Positions 1 to 10,027 of a stretch of DNA of 25,000 bases are shown one piece after another. The notes below the pieces were generated by a model. It did not search any database. It was not told the DNA's origin and saw only the letters and a program-made list of their open reading frames with translations. Source of the stretch: Sphaeroforma sirkka (lineage: Eukaryota; Opisthokonta; Ichthyosporea; Ichthyophonida); contig LUCW03000330.1 in assembly GCA_001586965.3 (NCBI GenBank), forward strand, positions 1 to 25,000, read 5' to 3'. The position numbers were made by a program, and so were the translations under genes. Position 1 is the stretch's first letter; each line of letters begins with the position of its first letter.

Positions 1-3
1 TAA

Positions 4-39
<36 letters not shown>

Positions 40-123
40 TATTTATATGTAGTTGTATCTTTATATTTATTGATATACATATATATAGTTGTATCTATAT
101 ACATTTATAGTTGTATATATATA

Positions 124-188
124 TATATCCTATCCTATCCTATCCTTTCTTATCTTATCTTCTCCTATCCTATCTCATCGTATTCCAG
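124..188 (+). repeat. TATCC pentanucleotide run forming a polypyrimidine tract
   Basis: A degenerate (TATCC)n and (TTATC)n run leads directly into TTCCAG at 183-188, the acceptor of the first visible SEC62 exon. It is both a microsatellite and the polypyrimidine tract of that splice site. Confidence 0.7.
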
Positions 189-2509
189 AAAGCTGAGCTG
201 GATGAAGCGGATCTGGTGCCCGTTGTGACTTACTTGCGCAAGAATGTGCGCACAGAATGGAGTGCAACACAGGAGAAGCGATGCGAGTACTTCCGAGGCC
301 TAGCAGCTGTCAAGTGTCTGGCCAAGTCTGAGAAGTTTGGTATCAAGAGGAAGGCTGGCGCCATTTATATGATGGAGAGGTGGGTATCCGATGGAGAGGT
401 GTGGTCTTCTAATGGATGTAATGCGGGGTTTTAGGGGCCAAATTGGAGTTGAAATTCTACACTTCGATATAGGAGGACTGTTTCGATTGTGTGTATGTTT
501 GCACGTATCTGTCTGGTAGGTGTATTGCATGTATATTGGCATAGGCAGTTGTCATACCCGTATGCTCTCTGTGTTGCTGTGGCTGTGGGGTTGGGTGAGA
601 TTTGTATTCTGTAAACAAAACTATAGTGCGTACATTGTCTGTTGTATATTTAAGACTTATTTATACTCGTATATACGTGACCAGACTGTCGGATGAGATT
701 TATACATATAAGACTTATATATACTTATATATATATACGTGACAAGACTGTTGGATGAGATTTATATATATAAGACGTACATGTACTTACGTGACAAGAC
801 TGGTGGATGAGATTTATATATATAAGACCTATATATACTTATATATATACGTGACAAGACTGTTTGTATATATAATACTTGTATGTACATATATACGTGG
901 CAAGACTTGTATGCCTTTCGTTTTGTACACTTATCCCACACGTGCACCCATAAGATTAACTGAACGCGTCTGTTTGTTGGCTGAGCTAAAAAAGGTTTCA
1001 TATGATGCGTGTGTGCGTGCTTGCCAAATCAGTGAGTGTATGTTTGTGCGTGTGTGTTTCGAATACACACGGACTATATGTGTAAAGTCTATAGAGAGAA
1101 CTAATCTACTTGTATGGTATGTATGAGTAAAACCCACAAACCCACAAACCCTAAACCCTCAATAGAAACGGATTACATTCTGCTTGTGCACAAGCGTCGC
1201 GTACTCCACATGCTTTCTAGCACGGTATCACGTGACTACGGCATCTGTGAACTACATTCTGTCCGCTGGTGTTTGTGATGTAGTGCTGTCTATGCGTGTG
1301 TGAGAGAAATAACCGAACAGATCGGTAGTGCCGTGTTCACTGCCCAGACTATCTATGCTGTTTGCTTTGGAGTGATAAACTGGGTTGATCCCTACAATGC
1401 ATCATCCATGTGGGTTGTATAGCCCGTACGCCAGCTATGAACTATCGTATGTTCACTGACATTGTTGCTACTGCGCATCTCGAGTCGTTTACTAAGCCAT
1501 CTACACCGATTCGCGTGCCTATCCAGATTGCTAAGGAAGGGCGAGTATTTCCACCAAGCCGAGAAAATCAAGACTGGATCGGGTGCGAAGAAGCTACAGC
1601 CCATACATATCTCCAAGCAGGTGTTTGTCTGTGACCAAACACCCTACATCTGGACCTTTGACATTCAGAAGTGGCTGAACACAGCACTCGGTAAGTTTTC
1701 GGGTACCACGGTGTAGTGATAGGGTCTATGCTCGGTTGCTAATGTTATTAGCACACATTCAGCCTTAGTTATAGTCGCAGTCGACATGATGGGTTGTCGA
1801 CATAGCTGTAAGCGTAAATAGTACAATATCCCGGCTGTGGTTGCAGCCGCCGCGTGAAGCTCCTTATGAATAATTAGGGTTTTAGGTTTCAGACGACCTT
1901 AAGCCCGCCCATACACTACGGTCATCCTCTGGTGCGCGAGTTGCTCGCAGACTTTAATAGCCCTGTGATAACTTCTAGCTTGGTCATGACCGCACTATTC
2001 TTGAGTAACTTAGTGCATACATACCCAGGCTCAGGAAGGAATCTAAGGCTATGCATGCGTCAAAGGTAGTGTGTGTAGTGTTACTTCTGTGTGAGCATCT
2101 CCTGACTCAGCTTTACGTATTCATCAGCGTAGTGTGAATACCTATTGACTGTCTCAGCTCGAACTCATCCGTACACCAATCGACCACTCTCCTCCACCCT
2201 TAACCAGGTGTCTGTGTGCTGACTGCCGTGTTTGCGGGTACCCTGTTCCCTCTGTGGCCACAGTTTATGCGAGACGGCGTGTACTACCTGTCCATGGCTG
2301 CTATTGGTCTCATTCTGATCTTCTTCGCCACTTGCATTCTGCGCTTGATCACGTTTGGTATTGTCTGGACCTGCACGGGCGGCAATACGTACTTCTGGCT
2401 GTATCCCAATCTACTGCGAGAGGATGATGACTTCTGGGGATCGTTCGTGCCCGTGACGTCGTGGGAGTACAAACAAGAAGGTGTCACAGCTCAAAAGAAA
2501 TCGAATTGA
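189..2509 (+). CDS. SEC62: SEC62 translocation protein, 3' three exons (5' partial)
   Basis: Part of the ER post-translational protein translocation machinery (Sec61/Sec62/Sec63). Three exons are visible: 189-379, 1527-1690 and 2208-2509, with the stop at 2507-2509. The phases (2, then 1) join without a break to give 218 codons. The first exon carries the conserved cytosolic N-domain (VVTYLRKNVRTEW, then CEYFRGLAAVKCL). The 379/1527 junction rebuilds MMERLLRKGEYFHQAEK, like RLLKKQFFHRA of animal Sec62. The last exon has two membrane segments around the family hallmark TLFPLWPQFMRDGVYYLS, followed by TGG and FWLYPNL. Between the FHQAEK and QVFVCD motifs there are only about 20 residues, whereas human Sec62 has a long charged linker there. 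The C-terminal tail after WEYKQEG is also very short. The first coding exon or exons lie before the window. Donors are GTGGGT and GTAAGT; all acceptors end in CAG. Family call is very secure. Confidence 0.95.
677..910 (+). repeat. Minisatellite in SEC62 intron, about 4 copies
   Basis: Four tandem, imperfect copies begin with GTGACAAGACTG and GGATGAGATTTATA, at about 677, 739, 791 and 851; a fifth partial copy starts near 897. Units are 47-62 bp and differ mainly in the length of internal TA runs. The array sits in the 1147-nt intron 380-1526. The rest of that intron is TG-rich and AT-rich unique sequence with a CCCTAAACCC motif near 1148-1160, and shows no supported gene. Confidence 0.75.
1691..2207 (+). 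other. SEC62 intron, no further gene seen
   Basis: The intron begins GTAAGT and ends ACCAG, with phase 1 on both sides. It contains a TTAGGGTTTTAGG motif near 1875 and otherwise no recognisable element. Confidence 0.85.
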
Positions 2510-2615
2510 GCTTTGCGTTTGGTTGCCATAATTATATCACGAGTTGGATCTGCTAGTGCGAGTGTTTGTTTCAATAATCCTTGTGAATGCCTAGGATTAT
2601 CAATCAGACCAGTGG

Positions 2616-2621
2616 AATAAA
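2616..2621 (+). promoter_or_regulatory. Candidate SEC62 poly(A) signal
   Basis: A canonical AATAAA lies about 107 nt after the SEC62 stop codon, the first one downstream on this strand. Position and sequence fit; cleavage was not observed. Confidence 0.5.
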
Positions 2622-3150
2622 GATGAGATTACTGAATGGATCCTCCTGGAAAATCAACATCGCAGGTGATGAGTATTTAAACCTGCCGATGGGATAGTAA
2701 TTGGTACACGCTATTTGCGTATTCTCTTGTATCCTCTTTAACTTTTTGAGACTGCACATTAACTTCTGATCGGTGCATACATATTGCAGGTGCAGTTGAC
2801 CTATAGGTAGAGGCGCCGAATTACGAATAATAGAAGCATTCATTTGTATCCGAGCGCAACAGCGCTGTATGAATGTACCTTAAGAAAAGTGCTTATTCGA
2901 TGATTCTTTATTTGGATCAGTTTCAACCATAATTACCCGCAAGTCAACCGCTGGAGACACTCCTTTGTTTTAATGGTCTCCTTCATTTCAGATAGCGAGC
3001 ACAACGACCAAAGCAATAGGCAGACAACAGTTACAGACGAAAGCTCGTATGTATTCTACGGAAAATATTTAGCAGCTAGAGCACACACAGACACAGTCGA
3101 ACTAAGAAAAGTATTTATTTAAACTTATTTAGAATGGCAGATTGCGCGCA

Positions 3151-3216
3151 GTCCACCTGGCGAGATGGGTAAAACTGCCTGCAGCATTATTATCCAAACA
3201 GACATCGGCTTCGAAT
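3151..3216 (+). repeat. tRNA-like (SINE-like) block with A-box and weak B-box
   Basis: TGGCGAGATGGG at 3158-3169 matches the pol III A-box, and GGCTTCGAAT at 3207-3216 resembles a B-box about 40 nt later. A 4-bp D-stem (GGCG with TGCC) can form, but no acceptor stem or T-stem pairs. It is therefore not a functional tRNA and could be a degraded tRNA-derived SINE, or chance. Confidence 0.25.
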
Positions 3217-3494
3217 ATTAACACAGTTTTTTAAATAGATCATAGCCTTCTGAAATCAAACAAATAGATGAACAAGTAGATACACTTCGAAATCTTCGAG
3301 TTCTGTGTGCCATTAAGCCCTTTTAAAATCATGGTGATAAATACATGGTGATACAGATGCAATTATTTAATTATACATATTTTAAAACCATCAAACATTG
3401 AAACAATAGCTAAAGAGGCCTGTGATAATTAACAAAGCACCATGTGAGGATTCTGGTCGACTGTGTAAACACGGGGCTCCCGGCCCCGGGTTAT

Positions 3495-3523
3495 CTCTCT
3501 CTAGTAGTCTCTACTAGAGAGAG
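3495..3523. repeat. Perfect 12-bp inverted repeat (CT/GA hairpin)
   Basis: CTCTCTCTAGTA at 3495-3506 is the exact reverse complement of TACTAGAGAGAG at 3512-3523, with a 5-nt loop. The right arm is duplicated just downstream: ACTAGAGAGAGTAGAGAAA occurs twice, starting near 3513 and 3533. A GC-rich palindromic segment precedes it near 3480-3490. Confidence 0.7.
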
Positions 3524-3716
3524 TAGAGAAATACTAGAGAGAGTAGAGAAAGATTAATAATACTACACTTCGCCTCTCTCTACTGTCTGCGAGAGTAGTG
3601 TGAGACAGATCATACAACTGGTCTCAAACTCTCAACAGGTCTCGACCTACTCAAGCTCCCCCATTTTTTATAAACAGCAATATTTGTTTCCATCATTTAT
3701 TGTCACTTTTTTTGGT

Positions 3717-3761
3717 GACCGTGCATAGCCTTCTAAAATAAAACAGAAGGCTATGGACCGT
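3717..3761. repeat. Short hairpin flanked by 6-bp direct repeats
   Basis: CATAGCCTTCT at 3724-3734 and its exact reverse complement at 3745-3755 enclose a 10-nt A-rich loop. The 6-mer GACCGT flanks the hairpin at 3717-3722 and 3756-3761. Two further copies of the arm lie nearby: 3241-3251 on the + strand and 4227-4237 in reverse complement. The layout suggests ends of a small inverted-repeat transposon family. Confidence 0.5.
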
Positions 3762-5303
3762 AGGGTGTGGTACATAGCAATTTCCTACAAAGTATTTTAA
3801 TTAGCAACAGAGTGCTGATTGGTTGGAGATAAACGGCTTGCACTTGTGTGTGGTGTAAATGCCCGTGGCAACCTTTGGCCATGGGCTTCGGCCTTGTGAT
3901 GAGTCGCTGACTCTTTGAGTCTCGCGCAGATGACTGGTAAATAGACGTAACAATGGTATGGTTGGGACATTGAGAGTCGAGTTTGAGTGTATCATGGACA
4001 AAATTAAATAACATGTGACAATCTGACCCAATATATATAAGATATAAATAAAACATTTTCTACGGATAGGTTTTTTTCAAAAAAACAAATAAAATATTTA
4101 TTAGTATCGACTACCAACCGACCGTTGCACGGGCATCGGGGATTCGGGGTACAATGTACAAAATCTTTCACAGTCGCGATTCGCAAGCACAACTATCTTG
4201 ATGTTCTTAACTTCCGTCTTTTTTAAAGAAGGCTATGCTCGAGTCTCGTCACTGTCGGCACGACAATCGACATGTTCCTGATTTTGTTCGGGTTCCATAA
4301 TTTTGGAATGTGCTTGTGAAAGGTTTCCATTTCTCATTCCCGTTTCGTTATGTAAAATATGTGTGATTTGGGGGGGCTACGTTTTAAAAAAAAAAATTTA
4401 CGTATCACATCGCCAACATAAACTTTAAAACAAACCAAAAAATAACGTATTTATAGAAAGTACGATACTGTAGTATTTATTTAGTAAATTTAAAATAGGT
4501 CTTGTCAACCCAATTCTCTCTCTGGAGCTAACCCCGCCCCCGACAAAAAAACAGGTCGGTCTATGAATCATACAACACAATTGTGTCGTATTAAAATTTG
4601 AACTTAGCATTATTGTGTGTGAGAATTGGTATTGTTCCATTTTGCAACTTGTTGTTTACCGCCGAAAACCGAGTCTCACTGCGCGAATGGAGAGTCAGAG
4701 TCTGCGAGAAAGAAGAGAAACCGAAAATACTAGCAAAGTCGGAGACCACAGATCAGATTATCTAAACAATTAGTGGCAGAGGTACAAAACGCACTTCTAT
4801 TTTGCCGGGTCTGATTGTCGGGGTTTTAAATTGGGTAGTTTTTTATTGCAAAATATCTGCGATTATCAGCGCGCGTATCTTTTGATCTGCCACTCGGTGT
4901 CACGGTGTGTCACCTGGCCACAATTTGCAGAGTTCGGCAGTAATTAAGAACATTAGAAAGGTGGTATTTGCAACGCGGTAGGGAATAAACTATGTTTCAT
5001 ATTCACTGTATGTATTTAAAACTTACAACGGATATAAGAAATAAAGGGTCCATGTCTCGAAGTTGAATAAAAACAAAATACTAAAAAATACCTACTTTCA
5101 GTTCGGTTCAGGTTTAGAAATTGCAATAGTTTTATTTATTTGGACTTTCGTGTGCAATGTGGTGGATATGCTTGGCCCAGGAGAATTTGATGAAGAAAAA
5201 AATGTATGTATCGAAAATATTGGCGGCCCTTTGTGCGCTGCGTGTTGAATTTTGGAACATGAACACTTCGCAGCCGTAGGCGCATAGCACTTCTCCGGTA
5301 GTC

Positions 5304-5398
5304 CGTAACATCCGTTACGATATCATTACATACATAGACACATAGGGTTATAACAGCCTCCACTTCCATACGTACTCGACAGTAACCGTAGCGTTACT
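5304..5398. promoter_or_regulatory. Two palindromic GTAAC..GTTAC elements upstream of the cyclin
   Basis: CGTAAC-N4-GTTACG lies at 5304-5319 and AGTAAC-N6-GTTACT at 5381-5398, about 130-230 bp before the cyclin start codon. A related GTTAG-N6-CTAAC follows near 5475-5490. CCGTTA in the first site matches the core recognised by Myb proteins (reverse complement TAACGG). A role as transcription-factor sites is inference. Confidence 0.35.
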
Positions 5399-5531
5399 CG
5401 TTGTGACAGATTGGAAGAGCTTATCTAGAGACGAGCTAGGACACGCTATCTACCTTCTTGACGACGCAGTCATCACGTTAGCAATCACTAACTATTAACC
5501 CTGGACAATGTCACTTTGACTACAAAACAAT

Positions 5532-7196
5532 ATGATCAGCCTTCAACATCATGCACGTGGCTATAGCCATGACGTGGATCTCACATCCCCGAGTGTAGGC
5601 AATCAGTACTACGCACCCAATCGGTATCACTCAGAAGGTCAGGTTGCCCAAACCGACTCGCAATCTAATGCTTACCACACCATGACGACGCAATCAGACC
5701 AGTACCCTCACACAGATCAATACTACAACAATGCTCAGCCCAATAGTAGATGCAACAATGAATGGAATACACATGCCGATGTGGAGGCGTATCAAGGCCA
5801 CACATCTCGTGCACACGAAGACATCAACTCCCAATTCTTAGATTCGACGGGTCCGTGTTTCCACCTAGCACGTAAGTCTTTCGTGTCATATTCCGTGATC
5901 AACTTGTCTTCATGTTCTTACTGCTTCAATGTTACATTAGGATTCGTTTAGCTGATATATGTCTTTATAACTAATTTTGTGTCATATTTTTCTCTCTTCA
6001 CAGCTGCTTTCGTCGAGTATACTTTAGCGCTCTGGGAGCAAGAATGCAGCCAGGCGTACAAGTCAGACCTGCTGAATCTTGTCACTAAACTGATCAAAAA
6101 CTTTGATGTGTGTGAATCAGCCCTTATAGTTACCATGGTGTATTTGAAACGCTTGAAAACACGCTTTGATGAATGCGGGTTCAGTGCTGAGAAATGTAGC
6201 GTGCAGATCAGTGTCGTGTGCATGATGGTGGCCACGAAATTTTTGTACGACATTCCGACAGTCAACAGTCTATGGGCCGAGATGTCAGACATAACCACAG
6301 CAGATATCAATCAGATGGAACTTGAACTGCTACGTGCGACCAACTACAGTCTTTCGTCCAGTGATGCAGAAGCAGTCGATGCTAGGCGGACCTTGAGTTC
6401 GTGGATCAGAATTACGGTACAAGAGCAGATTAAGGCCAATCAGACATACAAGGTTAATCCTATCAATAGAACACCTCCCTATGTTTCTCCCAGTATAGAG
6501 GCTGTCTATGGTGCGCGTTGGTCGCCCCTACAGGATGTAAAGGTTTACAGACACGACAGTACGGAGTACCGACACGATGCGTACATGTATGCCGATTATG
6601 CGGACTACCCACCCATCGCTGATGCACATTATACACAAAGTGACGGTCACTTGCAAATTAATGACATAAATCGCAGTGACAGCGGAGTGCTTGTGGGTGG
6701 GGATGAACATAGGCAGAAGCATTACAGCACGGATAACGGGTTTGTCAGCAACGATAACGTGTACCAGCAGTGGTCGTCAGGTGCTAATATCCTGCAACCG
6801 GATTTGCCTAGCGACGGTCATATGCCGGACAACCCTCGGTGGGAACGTCCCAATAGTAGTGGTTCGGAGAGGAGGATGTCGAGAGTGGACCCGCATGGTT
6901 ACACTTCTTTTGGAAGAGCAGAGTACACGTATGCGGCTGATCACACGTACGCAAACACCGACTTTGCACTCACGGATTCGAGACCATTGGCATATTCGCG
7001 TGTGCAGGTACATCAGAGACCGGATACTTATACTGCGAAAAGGCCGGATATCTACATTGAAAATCCTTATGGTAGAGTGAGGAGGAGGAGCTCTCAGACG
7101 CAGTGGCAAGATACATCCAAACAGCATGCAATGGCACATGAGAGTGTGGATTGGAGCTATTCTGGCTCGGGATTAGGACCCTCGTATTTTAATTGA
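5532..7196 (+). CDS. Cyclin, PCL/Pho80-like, with Tyr/Ser/Asp-rich tails
   Basis: A two-exon gene: 5532-5871 and 6004-7196 (stop TGA 7194-7196). A 132-nt intron (GTAAGT..TTCACAG) in phase 1 separates them, and the protein is 510 aa. Residues 1 to about 113 are Gln/Asn/Tyr/His-rich and disordered-looking. From about 115 to 230 there is a single cyclin box: AFVEYTLALWEQE, then ESALIVTMVYLKRLKTRF (helix with the YLxRL motif), then CMMVATKFLYDIPTVNSLWAEM and MELELLRATNYSL. The ATKFLxD..W..M pattern is that of Pcl/Pho80 cyclins, which bind and activate a CDK such as Pho85/CDK5-type kinases. The remaining ~275 residues are a low-complexity Tyr/Asp/Ser/His tail ending GPSYFN. ATG 5532 opens the frame and the splice restores the cyclin box, which supports the model. 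The partner kinase and target cannot be told from here. Confidence 0.85.
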
Positions 7197-9519
7197 CTAG
7201 TACGGCACCTGGGTTGCTTTGGCTCGGATTGAGTCGAGAGGATGGTTGGGCTTGAGAAGAAATAGTATCTCAAGTGTATGGGCTAGCAAAGTATTGCTAA
7301 AATACACCCGGGCCACAGTAGGAGGCCGAGTTGACCACGTCTATCTGAGATTAATCAGGGAGTCTTCTCATCGCATTCTTCCCATTCCCATAAATATTTA
7401 TTCATACATACAATAGACACGCACAAGAAGATAGCGCACCACACAGAACACCACCCCACGGTACAAACGATTTAGATATGCACTTCTACTGTGAGCAGCC
7501 GAGAGTTACCACATCACGCGCTGTACCAAAGCGCTCAAAGTAAAAGTGCAAAGCGGCGGTGAGCCTAGTCTGTATCGCACAGATGGGCCACGGCTTGGAT
7601 TTTTTTTTTGAAACGGATGGGACACACCTCCCAGTATTGTTTACTTTTACTTTTATTGTTAATCATGGCGAAAGAAAAATATTGCTATTGCTTCGCTAGC
7701 TGTATGTGCTATTCAAAGTACGAATGTTACCTCACTTAACGCAAATGTATACTCTAGGCAAAGTATGGATATTACTTCTTATCGTGTGTACTAGGCATAG
7801 TATAGCGATTGCTTCTTTCTTCAGCTGTTTATTGTAAGGTTGAGGTACATTTTGAACGTGACAATCGAAACTGTATGGCTTTCGTATCAGTTTGGTGTTT
7901 CCAGTGTATAGCCGAGGGCTTGACTTGGCCATTCTTCTACTATTGTTATGCAGCAATCATATCAGTCTTGTTTGTTTGGTGTAAAATTTGGGCAATACAC
8001 ATCGCACCATTGTTTAAGGCTTGCTCAGTGCACTCTGTGGTACACTTGTGGAACCTTCATCTGAAGGGTTCATATTTCAATTATGGCAGACAATCGTTTG
8101 CTTGGTCTGTTGCTTCAGCCTCATCCAAAGAACTGTGTGGGTGCAAATTACATTAACCTCGCATGTAGGATTGTACCGTGTATCTGAGCCGCCTCTAGTA
8201 GCCAATGACTGTATCCGTACTTCAACTGTAGCCGCATGGACTTGTACGGATTAAACATATAATCTCTTATGTTTATTCCCCTCCAGTTTGTTCACCATTT
8301 CATTCTGTGGTTGCTGGTGCGCACTTGCCTCCGTAAGTAACTCAGCTTGCAGGGAATATATGGCCATGCCATAGTATGTCTACTGTGCCGTTACGATATC
8401 ATCCATATTCGATACATCTACACAGCGCCGCTTAGTAACAACTTATAACATTGACTTCCTTCAAATGCCCTTTCGGAGGCATGATTGGCCCTTTCAAATG
8501 TTGGGACAATTTGTACTCGTCCGTCTCATGTCGACGATCGACTCAATTGCATTAGTACACGCGTTGCTGTTTGGCGAACGGAAAATTTCCAACGGAGAAC
8601 AGTTGATATCAATACTTGTGCTTGAGCTATCAATCTGCTATTACTTTATCTGTACTACCTATGGTATGCCTCACGTTTGAGTGGAGTGTGGGCTCCTAAT
8701 GGCAGTTTGATATAGGGGCACCTTTTGAGATCGTCGAGGTGCCTTTCAATGGGACCCCAACATGTATAGTTGATATTTAACATACTTTGTTTCGAAAGTA
8801 TGATACCAACCCCCGTGTTCTATACCAGATGACTGGAATACAAACAGGGAATGATGTGTGCAAATAGAACACTTCCGTTCGTGACAATACTTGGGTTGCT
8901 GCATCTTTGCTTCCTGTGGATTGCTTTGCCAATCCGTGGACTGTCATTAAATCAGATATTAACTACTATAGGCCTTTTAATATGGGTAGTGCGTCACTTA
9001 TCCTGTCATTCTTTAAATAGGGCTTGGTGCAATACCCAAAGAGTTCTTCGTATTTATGCACAATAAAACCATTCCTATCAGATACACGACAATCATACAC
9101 TTCTAGCCTAGAAAACACATTGAAAGATGTTTGTTATTGTATACTATTAAACGCTTCAAGCCGATATATAGAGATTTTTTCGTTCGAATCAAAGCTTCTA
9201 AGCACTTTGCAGACGAAGTTTATTTCATAATTATTTTTAAATTTACGACAGGCGATATTAATCATAGAAGTCTCTCATTCGTCACTGTTGACAGTGAGAT
9301 GTAGCCCGTCGATTTGTGCTACTACAGCTATGAGAGTTCATAGATACAAAACGTCGCAAACATGTAGATTTCTGGTCTTTATAGCTCTCAACTGAACGGG
9401 CCAGCCTACTTTGGCATGACACTTAGAGACCTTGCAAGTTTGTTCTCTAGTAGGCACCTGTTCCTTCGTGCTCGCGCATACCCCTGTGGATGGTTGGGGT
9501 GTAGAGTGGGACACCTAGA
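7197..9519. other. Spacer after the cyclin gene, no gene supported
   Basis: Some open frames rich in Cys, Trp and Leu occur (for example near 7809-8254, 8465-8680 and 8851-9066). They lack family motifs and good splice partners. A T-run of ten lies at about 7600-7609. A short imperfect duplication (CTAGGCAAAGTATGG and CTAGGCATAGTAT) lies near 7755-7805. The cyclin poly(A) site was not clear. Confidence 0.5.
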
Positions 9520-9801
9520 GGGTCTACTTGTAGGAGGGTCTACCTAGAGGACTGCAAGAGGGTCTACTTGTAGCAGGGTCTACCTAGAGGTCTGCTAGAC
9601 GGTCTACTTGTAGGAGGGTCTACCTAGAGGTCTGCAAGAGGGTCTACTTGTAGCAGGGTCTACCTAGAGATCTGCAAGAGGGTCTACTTGTAGGAGGGTC
9701 TACCTAGAGGTCTGCTAGAGGGTCTACTTGTAGGAGGGTCTACCTAGAGGGTCTACATGTAGAAGGGTCTACCTAGAGGTCTGCTAGAGGGTCTACTTGT
9801 A
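9520..9801 (+). repeat. 40-bp minisatellite, about 7 copies
   Basis: The unit begins GGGTCTACTTGTAG and contains a second GGGTCTAC half-unit, then CTAGAGG and CTGC. Full 40-bp copies start at 9520, 9560, 9600, 9640 and 9680; one copy from 9720 is rearranged at the half-unit, and a partial copy ends near 9801. Copies differ at a few fixed positions (GGAG/GCAG, CAAGA/CTAGA), so higher-order duplication has occurred. No coding function seen. Confidence 0.9.
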
Positions 9802-9928
9802 TGTTATCGTGTTATCTTCTTTTTAAAATGCTTTATTCCGTGCATATAAATTAGCCACATGAATTGCTTTTCATTTCTTTGACTGATAATTTACATCTGA
9901 GAGTCTCTCTCTCTATCACTGTTGCTAG

Positions 9929-10027
9929 GTGCAGCCGCCAGTCATTACAAGCCATGGTGGGATGGTGATCGGCTCTTCAACCTGAGGAGTTGACATACTA
10001 TCCGCAGACGGTCACTACCTGTGCGCA
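9929..10027 (+). other. Exon-like patch of unknown gene
   Basis: After a pyrimidine-rich stretch ending in TTGCTAG (9922-9928), one frame reads AAASHYKPWWDGDRLFNLRS and then a stop at 9991-9993. The next frame from 9989 reads VDILSADGHYLCA and runs to a GTGAGT-like donor near 10028. Both look protein-like, and a single base would join them. No family was recognised and no neighbouring exon was found; it may be chance or a decayed gene. Confidence 0.2.

Larger units (their letters stand above)
2622..5303. other. Intergenic spacer with decayed repeats, no gene supported
   Basis: AT-rich spacer between SEC62 and the cyclin gene. Only short unsupported open frames occur, none with a convincing family match or plausible splice partners. 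Recognisable content: a tRNA-like promoter block (3151-3216), a GC palindrome followed by a CT/GA hairpin region (3480-3560), four copies of an 11-mer in both orientations (3241-4237), and homopolymer A and T runs near 4380-4400. This looks like old transposon debris. Confidence 0.6.

Noticed and set aside
3151..3216. A true tRNA gene
   Set aside because: Acceptor and T stems do not pair, although the A-box and D-arm look plausible; kept only as a weak SINE-like block.
7809..8254. Cys/Trp-rich open frames after the cyclin gene
   Set aside because: No motif and no splice partners; composition follows TG-rich DNA.
5310..8405. Shared 15-mer CCGTTACGATATCAT at about 5312 and 8391
   Set aside because: No flanking similarity; one such match in 25 kb is within chance.
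9520..9801. CRISPR-like array
   Set aside because: Units are contiguous with no unique spacers and the context is eukaryotic; it is a minisatellite.
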